A stretch of 16,618 nucleotides of DNA from Microcystis aeruginosa W13-11 (GCA_009995705.1 JAADBR010000095.1:1-16618), one strand, 5' to 3'. Numbered from the stretch's first letter, positions 1 to 6,193 are shown. The notes: a model not told the origin generated them from the sequence alone. Numbers and translations are program-made.

Positions 1-532
1 CGGAAATCTCACTCTCACCCTAGCTAGTGCCACTGCCTTTGAAAATGTTATTGGTGGTAGCCTCAACGACAACATCGTCGGCAATACTCTGGCTAATTCC
101 CTCACCGGTGGAGCAGGTAATGATAACCTGACAGGCGGTCTTGGCAAAGATATCCTAACGGGAAGCACGGGATTGGATACTTTGAATTACAATTCTCTGG
201 GTGAGTCGCTGCTGAGTGGCTTTGATGTTATTCAAGGCTACAGTGGCACAGGTGCTAGTCTTGATCGCATTAATGCCCCTGCGCCTATTGCACCAATCAC
301 TTTGACCGCATCGAAAGGGACAGCTACTGCTTTAACCGAAGCGGCGATTAAGTTGGTCTTAACTAATGCGGCCTTTGCTGCTAACACAGCGGCGGCCTTT
401 AAAGTGACAGGTCAAAGTGGTACTTTTATCGCTCTCAATAATGGAGCGGCCGGTTTCCAAGCCGCTAGTGATGCAATCATTCAACTGAGTGGTTACAACA
501 TTGCTTTCGCTACACCAGTGGTAGTGATCTAG
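1..532 (+). CDS. RTX calcium-binding protein, C-terminal part (5' end outside window)
   Basis: The reading frame is open from base 2 to the TAG at 530-532, so this is the last ~176 codons of a longer gene entering from the left. The first third reads as RTX nonapeptide repeats (GGxGxDxLx type: LTGGAGNDNLTGGLGKD), which bind Ca2+ in a parallel beta roll and are typical of large proteins exported by type I secretion. Before them are less regular stretches such as NVIGGSLNDNIVGN. After the repeats comes a ~115-residue Ala/Thr-rich domain ending in VVVI, which resembles the 'bluetail' C-terminal domain of cyanobacterial RTX proteins. A TTG at 173 could be read as a start, but it sits in the middle of the repeat-to-tail transition and the frame continues upstream, so I do not use it. 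The passenger function cannot be judged from this end. Confident as RTX; the bluetail assignment is from memory of the family. Confidence 0.85.
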   Translation, partial: GNLTLTLASATAFENVIGGSLNDNIVGNTLANSLTGGAGNDNLTGGLGKDILTGSTGLDTLNYNSLGESLLSGFDVIQGYSGTGASLDRINAPAPIAPITLTASKGTATALTEAAIKLVLTNAAFAANTAAAFKVTGQSGTFIALNNGAAGFQAASDAIIQLSGYNIAFATPVVVI

Positions 533-564
533 TGATCTAGATTGAGAGATCATTTAAGTTTGCA

Positions 565-592
565 GGCAGTAGGAGAATCTTCTCCTACTGCC
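565..592 (+). terminator. Strong hairpin after the RTX gene
   Basis: A perfect 12-bp inverted repeat (GGCAGTAGGAGA / TCTCCTACTGCC) with a 4-nt loop begins 33 bases after the RTX stop codon. The downstream run is only weakly T-rich (ATCTTTCAT), so it is either an intrinsic terminator with a poor U tract or an RNA 3'-end stabiliser. Confidence 0.6.
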
Positions 593-616
593 ACTAGCGA
601 TCTTTCATAATCTATC

Positions 617-769
617 ATGTTAAACTCTTTTGGGCTTAATCGAGAAGTATTGGCCACTACCCTATTTTTACCCGTAGTTGATATCCTCAGTTTTGTCGCC
701 TATGTGGTTTTAATGATTATCTATTGGCAGAAACTCAACAAAATGCAGAAATATCTCCTACAGAAATAA
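617..769 (+). CDS. Possible 50-residue single-pass membrane protein
   Basis: An ATG at 617 opens a 50-codon frame ending at TAA 767-769. The product starts MLNSFGLNREVLATT, has one strongly hydrophobic stretch of about 22 residues (roughly 16-36, LFLPVVDILSFVAYVVLMIIY), and ends in a basic tail (WQKLNKMQKYLLQK). This gives a clear inside-positive single-span topology. It lies alone between the RTX terminator hairpin and the deacetylase. I see no good Shine-Dalgarno sequence, which is not unusual in cyanobacteria. I do not recognise a family; the composition argues for a real small membrane protein over chance, but there is no further support. Confidence 0.4.
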   Translation: MLNSFGLNREVLATTLFLPVVDILSFVAYVVLMIIYWQKLNKMQKYLLQK

Positions 770-832
770 TCTTTCAGTCAGTGGCCTGTAATTGCTAATC
801 TTTGCTTCTCCTCTCATCCCTTACTTTCCCGA

Positions 833-1549
833 ATGAGCATTGCCAAATTAATTATCTCGATCGTCGCTCGATTTTTTCCTGGAGCAATTTTCTATCAACC
901 CACAGGAGAGAAAATTATCGCCCTTACCATCGATGATGCACCCACCCCCAACGATCCCGAAGGAAAATCCACCGATCGCATTTTAGCAGCGATCGCAACT
1001 CATAATCGAGAAAAAGCCAGCCTGGCAACCCCCGTTAAGGCGACTTTTTTTTTGATCACAGGACACCTGCAACCTAACTCCACCTTGATTGAGCGCCTAA
1101 TAGCCCAAGGTCACGAAATCGCTAATCACGGCACCCAAGATATCCGCACCAGTCAACTGGCTGCCGACGCTTTTGCTAGTCAGTTTCGGGAAGCTAACGA
1201 TATTTTAAGTCGTCTTACCGGTCAAGCACCGCGCTGGTATCGTCCCGGTCAAGCCTTCTATAATCAATCTATGCGCTCGTTTTTGGGGAAATTCCCCGGC
1301 TACGAGTCCCGATTTGCTCTCGCTTCCATGATTCCTTTAGATACCAGAAAAGGAACGAATCATCCTCAATTTACCACTTGGTATGTCTCGCAATTTATTT
1401 TCCCTGGGGCGATTTTAGTGCTTCACGGTGGTTCCCCCGAAAGAGATGAGAATACGGCGATCGTACTGAAGAATTTATTAGCGAAATTACACGATCGAGG
1501 TTATCAGGTGGTGACTCTCAGCCAATTAGTTGATCACAAACGTTATTAG
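833..1549 (+). CDS. Polysaccharide deacetylase (NodB homology domain)
   Basis: The 238-residue protein is essentially one NodB (CE4) domain, a metal-dependent hydrolase that removes N- or O-acetyl groups from polysaccharides such as peptidoglycan, chitin-like chains or exopolysaccharide. Visible motifs: motif 1 TIDDAPT (32-38) with the base/metal aspartates D34-D35; motif 2 NHGTQD (98-103); motif 3 RPGQAF (137-142); and motif 5 LVLHGG (195-200) with H198. Motif 2 is unusual: the usual second metal His of H-(S/T)-x-x-H is replaced by Asp (D103). The N-terminus (residues 4-21) is moderately hydrophobic with one Arg and may be a weak signal anchor, so extracytoplasmic action is likely but not certain. 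It stands alone, with 300-400 bp gaps on both sides. The substrate is not predictable from sequence; the nearby MBOAT, FkbM and galE genes suggest surface glycan. Confidence 0.85.
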   Translation: MSIAKLIISIVARFFPGAIFYQPTGEKIIALTIDDAPTPNDPEGKSTDRILAAIATHNREKASLATPVKATFFLITGHLQPNSTLIERLIAQGHEIANHGTQDIRTSQLAADAFASQFREANDILSRLTGQAPRWYRPGQAFYNQSMRSFLGKFPGYESRFALASMIPLDTRKGTNHPQFTTWYVSQFIFPGAILVLHGGSPERDENTAIVLKNLLAKLHDRGYQVVTLSQLVDHKRY

Positions 1550-1743
1550 GTAACATTTTAAGAATAAGATAAAGATGATGGTAATCTGACAACATTTAGT
1601 GATAACGGTGGCCAAGAGGTTTTTATCAATCTAGAGGGACTTCGTTACCCTGAAAAATCCTATATTTTTTCATAAGTCAGACTAAATATTTCCTGGAGGA
1701 CTTTAAAAATTTCCCCAGCATAAGTAGGGAGGCACAATTATTT

Positions 1744-1808
1744 GTAGGATGGATTAGCGCACTTCGTAACCCATGCGGGCGTTGGGTTTCATGCTTCAAC
1801 CCAACCTA
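1744..1808. repeat. Dispersed GTAGG-type repeat with hairpin
   Basis: The block begins GTAGGATGGATTAGCG and continues to CGTAACCCATGC, then contains a perfect 8-bp inverted repeat GTTGGGTT (1781-1788) / AACCCAAC (1798-1805) with a 9-nt loop. Its first half is clearly related to the GTAGGGTGCGTTAGCG element at 11157-11187. Such short palindromic repeats are scattered through Microcystis-like genomes; function unknown. Confidence 0.6.
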
Positions 1809-1930
1809 AGTTCATCTTATATTTAATTCCACCCACCCACTTAAGTTGATATTTGAGAGACGAAAATATAGAAGCAGCTGATTATTTACTGACCTACTTT
1901 TTTTTAATTTTTAACGGGTTAGGGCTGAGA

Positions 1931-1936
1931 TATACT
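1931..1936 (+). promoter_or_regulatory. Possible -10 element for purH
   Basis: TATACT lies 26 bases upstream of the purH ATG in an AT-rich stretch. No -35 element is found at the usual 16-18 bp spacing; the nearest candidate, TTAACG at 1911-1916, is too close. Weak call. Confidence 0.25.
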
Positions 1937-1962
1937 GAAATTATTGCATATAGATCACTACT

Positions 1963-3498
1963 ATGGGACGTTTAGCTCTGATCAGCGTGACTGACAAAAC
2001 CGGAATAGTTGACTTTGCCCGTCAGCTAACAGAAGAATTTGATTTTGAAATTATTAGCAGTGGAGGAACCGCCAAAACACTGCAATCGGCGGGAATTCCC
2101 GTGATTAAAGTGGGAGAATACACAAGATCTCCTGAAATCTTGGGCGGAAGGGTGAAAACTCTCCATCCGCGTATCCATGGCGGTATTTTGGCTAGACGGG
2201 ATTGCCAGTCAGATTTAGCGGAAATGGAGGCTAATCAAATTCGTCCTTTTGATTTGGTGGTGGTTAATCTCTATCCCTTTGAACAGACGATCGCTAATCC
2301 TGATGTTACCACCGCTCAGGCGATCGAACAAATCGATATCGGTGGTCCGGCGATGTTACGCGCCTCGGCTAAAAATTTCGCCCATTTGACTGTCATCAGT
2401 AACCCCAAGTATTACGAGCAGTATTTAAGCCAATTACGGCAAAATAACGGCGAAATATCCCTGGAATTTCGTCAAAAAATGGCGGGGGAAACCTTCGCTT
2501 TAACCAATGCCTACGATGGCGCGATCGCATCCTATTTTGCCAGCTTAAACGGGGAAACGACGCGCTTTAATTTGGCGGGAAATGCCGTGCAACCCCTGCG
2601 TTACGGCGAAAATCCCCACCAAAGTGCCACCTGGTATGGTAGCGGTACAATGGCTCAAGGTTGGGGAAAAGCGACCTTATTACAGGGAAAAGAACTAAGT
2701 TATAACAATTTAGTCGATTTAGAAGCAGCCCGCCGTTTAATCGCCGAATTCGGCAGGGAAGAACCGGCCGCCGCTATCTTAAAACACACTAATCCCTGTG
2801 GAGTGGCGATCGGTGGTAGTTTAGTGGAAGCTTATACTAAAGCTTTTAACGCCGATGCTACCTCCGCTTTTGGGGGTATTGTTGCCCTAAATCAAGCCAT
2901 AGATGAAGCAACCGCTAAAGAATTAACGAAAACCTTCCTAGAATGCGTGTTTGCCCCCGATTGTAGCCTTGAAGCTCAAGAAATTCTCGCTAAAAAATCA
3001 AAAGTACGGATTTTATTGCTGCCGGATTTAAGCAGGGGAGAAAAACAAACAGTAAAAGTTATCGCTGGCGGTTTTCTAGTACAAGCGGCCGATGATGTGC
3101 TAGAAACTCCGGATGATTGGCGCCTGGTGACAGAAAAACAACCCACTGCCGCACAATTAGCGGAATTGCTGTTTGCTTGGAAAGTATCTAAGCACGTTAA
3201 ATCTAACGCTATTGTGGTAACGAAAAATCAAACTACTTTAGGCGTTGGTGCAGGGCAAATGAATCGTGTTGGTTCGGTGAAAATTGCCCTTGAACAAGCA
3301 GGGGAAGCTGCTAAAGGTGGCTATTTGGCTAGTGATGGTTTTTTCCCCTTTGATGATTCTGTTCGCACGGCGGCCCAGTTTGGTATCGAGGCAATCGTTC
3401 AACCCGGAGGTTCTTTAAAAGATCAGGATTCGATTAATGCCGCTAATGAGTTAGGTTTAATTATGGTCTTAACAGGCATTCGTCATTTCTTGCATTAA
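1963..3498 (+). CDS. purH: Bifunctional AICAR transformylase / IMP cyclohydrolase
   Basis: PurH carries out the last two steps of de novo purine synthesis in the cytosol. It formylates AICAR with 10-formyl-tetrahydrofolate, then closes the ring to give IMP. The 511-residue length is normal for the family. The N-terminal cyclohydrolase domain (about 1-200, MGS-like fold) shows SVTDKTG (8-14), SSGGTAKTL (32-40) and KTLHPRIHGG (65-74). The C-terminal transformylase domain shows RYGENPHQ (213-220) and the catalytic KHTNPCGVA (274-282), then SAFGGIVALN and an intact end (GIRHFLH). The start ATG gives MGRLALISVTDK, the usual N-terminus. It is transcribed alone here; purN, the other formyl-THF-dependent purine transformylase, lies 12 kb to the right. 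No oddities seen. Confidence 0.97.
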   Translation: MGRLALISVTDKTGIVDFARQLTEEFDFEIISSGGTAKTLQSAGIPVIKVGEYTRSPEILGGRVKTLHPRIHGGILARRDCQSDLAEMEANQIRPFDLVVVNLYPFEQTIANPDVTTAQAIEQIDIGGPAMLRASAKNFAHLTVISNPKYYEQYLSQLRQNNGEISLEFRQKMAGETFALTNAYDGAIASYFASLNGETTRFNLAGNAVQPLRYGENPHQSATWYGSGTMAQGWGKATLLQGKELSYNNLVDLEAARRLIAEFGREEPAAAILKHTNPCGVAIGGSLVEAYTKAFNADATSAFGGIVALNQAIDEATAKELTKTFLECVFAPDCSLEAQEILAKKSKVRILLLPDLSRGEKQTVKVIAGGFLVQAADDVLETPDDWRLVTEKQPTAAQLAELLFAWKVSKHVKSNAIVVTKNQTTLGVGAGQMNRVGSVKIALEQAGEAAKGGYLASDGFFPFDDSVRTAAQFGIEAIVQPGGSLKDQDSINAANELGLIMVLTGIRHFLH

Positions 3499-3508
3499 TA
3501 CAAAGTTA

Positions 3509-3538
3509 GGGTGTGTTATTGCTTAAATTAACGCACCC
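3509..3538 (+). terminator. Hairpin following purH
   Basis: GGGTGTGTTA and TAACGCACCC form a 10-bp stem (one G-T pair) with a 10-nt loop, starting 11 bases after the purH stop. The stem sequence is a version of the GGTGCGTTA/TAACGCACC dispersed hairpin also seen at 6022-6079 and 11161-11187, here apparently serving as a transcript end. There is no T tract. Confidence 0.5.
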
Positions 3539-3552
3539 CAACCAGTTATTAA

Positions 3553-3770
3553 TTAGGGTTTGCTGAATAAATGTGAAATGTAGGCAAGGTAAGGGTTTTG
3601 TGGCTTTTCTGGCGAAACAGGTGCAAGATTTTGAGAGAATCGTGCTTCAAAACCTTGCGTCTTCATCGGCCCGCGTCCTGTAGGGGCGAAGCATTCGGAC
3701 AATAACCTATCGGTGAAACCGGAGATTTTCTATCCGAATGCTTCGCCCGTACTTTTTCAGCAAGCCCTAA
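3553..3770. mobile_element. MITE-like element with terminal inverted repeats
   Basis: The 218-bp element has 18-bp ends, TTAGGGTTTGCTGAATAA on the left and TTTTTCAGCAAGCCCTAA on the right. These are inverted repeats with two mismatches. If the ends are taken as AGGG...CCCT (3555-3768), both sides are flanked by AATT, a possible 4-bp target duplication, although AATT is itself palindromic. It has no coding capacity, as expected for a non-autonomous derivative mobilised by an IS with the same ends. The right half contains a perfect 16-bp inverted repeat (3684-3699 / 3733-3748, GGGCGAAGCATTCGGA) of the GTAGGGGCG repeat family, apparently nested in it. The parent IS family is not identifiable by eye. 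Confidence 0.7.
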
Positions 3771-3957
3771 TTATCGGTTAATTTCCCCTATTCAATGGTC
3801 TTAAATTTGCCAAAAGTGCGAGGATAGCTTACTTTTGGGGAACAAAGAAAATAGTGCTATATTTGGCTATTTATTTAGGTCATTTACTCAAATGCTTTGG
3901 ACAAAAATTGACCAGACTTGGCGATTAATGTTTCCTCTCCAACTATTAAAAGTGTCA

Positions 3958-4208
3958 AAATAATAGTAAAATTTTGTGACAAAGTGCAGTCAGATATAAA
4001 AATCTTTGCTAGAACTCTAGAAAGCTTCTGTGATCAGTCTCCTTAAAGGAGATTGTTTGCAGTAAGCTAATCTGGCTAATGCGCTTTTGGGTGTGATAGA
4101 CGAAAAACTTCTTGCGATTGCGCCTAAATAGAGTGATATACAGAAAGTTGACCCATATCGTTACTCTGGAGAGTGTTATATAGAAAGTTGACCTGTAATA
4201 TGTAGTTA
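3958..4208. repeat. Left copy of direct repeat flanking brnTA
   Basis: It matches 4966-5176 in the same orientation over its whole length, with about 22 substitutions by hand count (roughly 90% identity) and one 40-bp extra segment in this copy (near 4099-4138). Both copies start at AAATAATAG and end at ATGTAGTTA, after which the sequences diverge completely. Internal features are a 15-nt TCTCCTTAAAGGAGA palindrome and, at the right end, diverged 40-bp tandem units starting GTGATA/GTGTTA (4093, 4133, 4173). The AGAAAGTTGACC core appears at 4142-4153 and 4182-4193. A minus-strand frame through it (4009-4263) is treated as a by-product. Confidence 0.85.
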
Positions 4209-4296
4209 TGCGGCAAGTCCAAGGGCGAGGACAGTGGATTGAAGTTGCTTGCGGGGCATTCATTGACCATAAAAATTGCTTGGCATGGATAGCTGT

Positions 4297-4338
4297 AACG
4301 ACAATTTATAACTACAATTGGTTATTGTAGCTGTCGTT
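4297..4338. promoter_or_regulatory. Operator-like dyad upstream of brnT
   Basis: Two nested inverted repeats lie just before the brnT start: AACGACA (4297-4303) with TGTCGTT (4332-4338), and CTACAAT (4312-4318) with ATTGTAG (4324-4330). The outer arm ends five bases before the ATG. A TATAAC suitable as a -10 box (4307-4312) lies inside it. BrnA antitoxins are known to bind and repress their own promoter together with BrnT, so this dyad is the natural operator candidate; that role is inferred. Confidence 0.55.
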
Positions 4339-4343
4339 CGGCT

Positions 4344-4619
4344 ATGGAATATGAATGGGATGAAGCAAAACGTCTTGCTAATCTTCGTAAGCACGGAATA
4401 GATTTTACCGATGTTCCAGCCGTGTTTGATGGGGATATCGTAACGGTTGAGGACGATCGTTACGGTTATGGAGAGCAGCGTTTTGTCACATTCGGTTTGT
4501 TGCAAGGGCGAGTGATTGCCGTTGTCCATACAGAACGTGAGGATTGCACCCGTATTATTTCTGCAAGAAAAGCGACGAAATATGAACAACGAACCTACTT
4601 CGAGCAAATCTCAAACTGA
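4344..4619 (+). CDS. brnT: BrnT family toxin (ribonuclease) of a type II TA module
   Basis: The 91-residue product matches the BrnT pattern throughout. It has the N-terminal YEWDEAKRLANLRKHGIDF (3-21), a central DDRYGYGEQRFVTFG (37-51), the strand GRVIAVVHTER (55-65), and the C-terminal RIISARKATKYEQ (70-82). BrnT is a RelE-fold ribonuclease that blocks translation by cutting RNA and is neutralised by BrnA. The ATG at 4344 gives the family's usual N-terminus; no clear ribosome site precedes it. The 3' end overlaps brnA by 38 bp, the common toxin-first arrangement of this family. All conserved blocks are intact, so the toxin is probably functional. The pair sits between two long direct repeats, suggesting it arrived as a unit. 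Confidence 0.93.
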   Translation: MEYEWDEAKRLANLRKHGIDFTDVPAVFDGDIVTVEDDRYGYGEQRFVTFGLLQGRVIAVVHTEREDCTRIISARKATKYEQRTYFEQISN

Positions 4620-4857
4620 TTGGCAACGATTGGATGCGATGAGCGATGAAGATATTGATTTATCAGATTGTCCAGAGATTACGCCAGAAATGTTTGCTAA
4701 GGCGGTAGTGCGGCGGGGTTTACCTGCTACAAAAGCCAAGTCTCAAGTTACACTCCCCATTGATAGCGATGTATTAGAGTGGTTTAAGTCTCAAGGGCGT
4801 GGCTATCAAACACAGATCAATCAATTGCTACGAGCGTATATGGAGGCACATCAATAA
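4582..4857 (+). CDS. brnA: BrnA family antitoxin
   Basis: I chose the ATG at 4582, giving 91 residues (MNNEPTSSKSQ...). The frame is open further upstream to another ATG at 4516, but that would place 22 extra residues deep inside brnT and does not look like BrnA. The N-terminal half is acidic (DAMSDEDIDLSDCPEIT, 18-34) and likely wraps the toxin. The C-terminal half carries the BrnA DNA-binding region, SQVTLPIDSDVLEWFKSQG followed by GYQTQINQLLRAYM (74-87), a ribbon-helix-helix-like fold in which VTLPID would be the DNA-contacting strand. It would neutralise BrnT and repress the operon through the dyad upstream of brnT. The overlap with brnT implies translational coupling. Confidence 0.9.
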   Translation: MNNEPTSSKSQTDWQRLDAMSDEDIDLSDCPEITPEMFAKAVVRRGLPATKAKSQVTLPIDSDVLEWFKSQGRGYQTQINQLLRAYMEAHQ

Positions 4858-5270
4858 CAGGCAGATTCATGTTTTTGTATTTGAAAACAAGGATGGCAGC
4901 GGCATAACAAGGGATTTACCATACTTTATTAGACTGAAAACCGCTATAACAAATCACCGCACCCGAAATAATAGTGAAATTTTGCGACAAAGTGCAGTCA
5001 GATATAAGAATCTTTGCTAGAATCCCAGAGGGATTCTGTGATCAGTCTCTTTAAAGGAGATTGTTTGCAGTAAACTAATCTGGCTAACAGGCTTTTGGGG
5101 GTGATATAGGGAAAGTTAACCCATATCGTTACTCTAGAGAGTGTTATGCAGAAAGTTGACCTATAATATGTAGTTAGACCGCTCAAATTCTCGATTGAGA
5201 TCTTATTTGGTGCTATCTGACGGGTATTCCTTAATTGATAAAGTCGAAGAAAAGCTGTTGGGCTTGAATA
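4858..5270. other. Intergenic region right of brnTA
   Basis: It contains about 110 bp of unrecognised sequence after brnA (including GCATAAC at 4902-4908), then the right copy of the direct repeat (4966-5176), then ~95 bp leading to the endonuclease gene. Open frames on either strand here are by-products of the repeat. Confidence 0.5.
4966..5176. repeat. Right copy of direct repeat flanking brnTA
   Basis: This is the same-orientation partner of 3958-4208, one 40-bp unit shorter (two GTGATA/GTGTTA units, at 5101 and 5141). This copy keeps a clean 8-bp inverted repeat AGAATCCC / GGGATTCT around 5020-5037. The left copy has lost it by several substitutions, so the right copy is probably closer to the ancestral form there. 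Confidence 0.85.
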
Positions 5271-5975
5271 ATGGAAATTGTAGTTTCATTACTGCTGGGC
5301 ATAATTATTGGTAGTGCGGTCACGTATTACGTTTTACAGAAAATAAACCTGAGAAAAACCGTTAGAGAATATGAAACTCAAATTCAAGTTTTAAAAGAAC
5401 AGCATCAGCAAGCCCTTAAGGATGCCAGGAATAGAAGCTTAGATGGAAGTCACGCTGTTATAAAGGGGAAAATAGCAGAGCAGTTAGCACCAGTTCTTCC
5501 AAATTTTAAGTATTTCCCGTCAGATGCTAGATTTATAGGCGATCCGATCGATTACGTTGTTTTTAATGGTTATACAGATATCAAAGATAACGGTGGTAAC
5601 GAGAACAATCTAGAAGTTGTAATTTTAGATGTTAAAACAGGGCAAGCAAATCTATCCCAGTTGCAACAGGCTATTGCGAAAGCAATCAATGCGGGGCGAG
5701 TACGCTTTGAGGTGGTTCGACCTGAAACTTCCAAGCAAGAAGGTGCTAGAGATTACGACAAGTCATTAGAAGAAGCTTTGCCTAAAAAGTCTTACAGCAT
5801 TAAGGATATTCAGAAAACGCACCCGCGTGCTTATGAGCCTTGGACTAAAGCTGAAGATGAGCGGCTAAGGCAACGTTACAAACAAGGTATAGTGATCACC
5901 GATTTAGCTAGGGAGTTTCAAAGAAAGCCAGGAGGTATTCGTTCTCGGTTGAAGAAATTAGGGTTGCTGCAATAA
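5271..5975 (+). CDS. Membrane-anchored Holliday-junction-resolvase-like endonuclease with C-terminal HTH
   Basis: This 234-residue protein has four parts. Residues 2-21 form a transmembrane helix (IVVSLLLGIIIGSAVTYYVL). Residues 28-52 are a charged helical stretch, possibly a coiled coil. Residues 58-152 match the predicted endonuclease family related to archaeal Holliday junction resolvases (Endonuc_Holl), a PD-(D/E)XK fold. Candidate catalytic residues there are E70 in GKIAEQLAP, D94 in RFIGDPIDYVVF and D120/K122 in LDVKTG. Residues 188-231 resemble a Myb/SANT-like or resolvase-like HTH (WTKAEDERLRQRY, then REFQRKPGGIRSRLKKLG). Known members have the membrane helix and the nuclease; the HTH end is less familiar to me in this company. 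The ATG at 5271 immediately precedes the hydrophobic helix. The role is unknown; membrane-proximal DNA processing or defence are possibilities. Confidence 0.75.
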   Translation: MEIVVSLLLGIIIGSAVTYYVLQKINLRKTVREYETQIQVLKEQHQQALKDARNRSLDGSHAVIKGKIAEQLAPVLPNFKYFPSDARFIGDPIDYVVFNGYTDIKDNGGNENNLEVVILDVKTGQANLSQLQQAIAKAINAGRVRFEVVRPETSKQEGARDYDKSLEEALPKKSYSIKDIQKTHPRAYEPWTKAEDERLRQRYKQGIVITDLAREFQRKPGGIRSRLKKLGLLQ

Positions 5976-6021
5976 ACTGCAGCCTAACAATCCCGTTGGA
6001 GTTAAGGAATGTTAGCCGTAG

Positions 6022-6079
6022 GGTGCGTCCCCTAATCTGTATCCCACTGCTCCACTGATCGATTTTTGGGGAACGCACC
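6022..6079. repeat. Dispersed GGTGCGT hairpin
   Basis: GGTGCGTCCCC (6022-6032) pairs with GGGGAACGCACC (6068-6079), with one unpaired A and a 35-nt loop. It starts with GTAGGGTGCGT, as does the copy at 11157. Confidence 0.6.
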
Positions 6080-6193
6080 ATGCCCATTGATTAAAGTTGT
6101 GAGTTTAGTTGCGATGCCGAAGGCACTGGGTAGCAGTGGCTGCAGCAACGTGGAAGCTAGACTATATTAATCCCTATAGGTTGGATGTTGTAT

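Larger units (their letters stand above)
1550..1962. other. Intergenic region between deacetylase and purH
   Basis: This 413-bp stretch holds no convincing gene. From 1568 to 1675 there is a short open frame without a start codon whose translation looks protein-like (GGQEVFINLEGLRYPE near its end). It may be the 3' remnant of a decayed gene, but this is weak. From 1744 to 1805 there is a dispersed-repeat hairpin, annotated separately. The last ~100 bp before purH are AT-rich and probably carry the purH promoter. Confidence 0.4.
3499..4343. other. Repeat-rich intergenic region left of brnTA
   Basis: This 845-bp stretch has no convincing gene. In order it holds a hairpin just after purH (3506-3541), a MITE-like element (3553-3770), an inverted repeat CCAAAAGT (3810-3817) / ACTTTTGG (3831-3838), roughly 120 bp in which I recognise nothing, the left copy of a 0.2-kb direct repeat (3958-4208), and the brnT operator region. 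A minus-strand open frame over 4009-4263 lies largely in the repeat and is not taken as a gene. Confidence 0.6.

Noticed and set aside
173..532. Separate 119-residue gene starting at TTG 173
   Set aside because: The frame is open from the window edge and the upstream part encodes RTX repeats continuous with it.
1568..1675. Short open frame reading DDGNLTTFSDNGGQEVF...
   Set aside because: It has no start codon and only 35 codons. It looks protein-like and might be a remnant, but the evidence is too thin for a gene call.
4009..4263. Minus-strand 84-codon frame in the left direct repeat, with a related 62-codon frame at 4998-5186
   Set aside because: The similarity comes from the DNA repeat itself. 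The two frames differ at both ends, have odd composition, and follow the 40-bp tandem units that are not a multiple of three. Some databases probably list such frames as hypothetical proteins, but I see no coding signal.
4516..4581. Longer brnA start giving 22 extra residues
   Set aside because: The extra residues lie inside brnT, look unlike BrnA, and the ATG at 4582 gives the usual antitoxin length.
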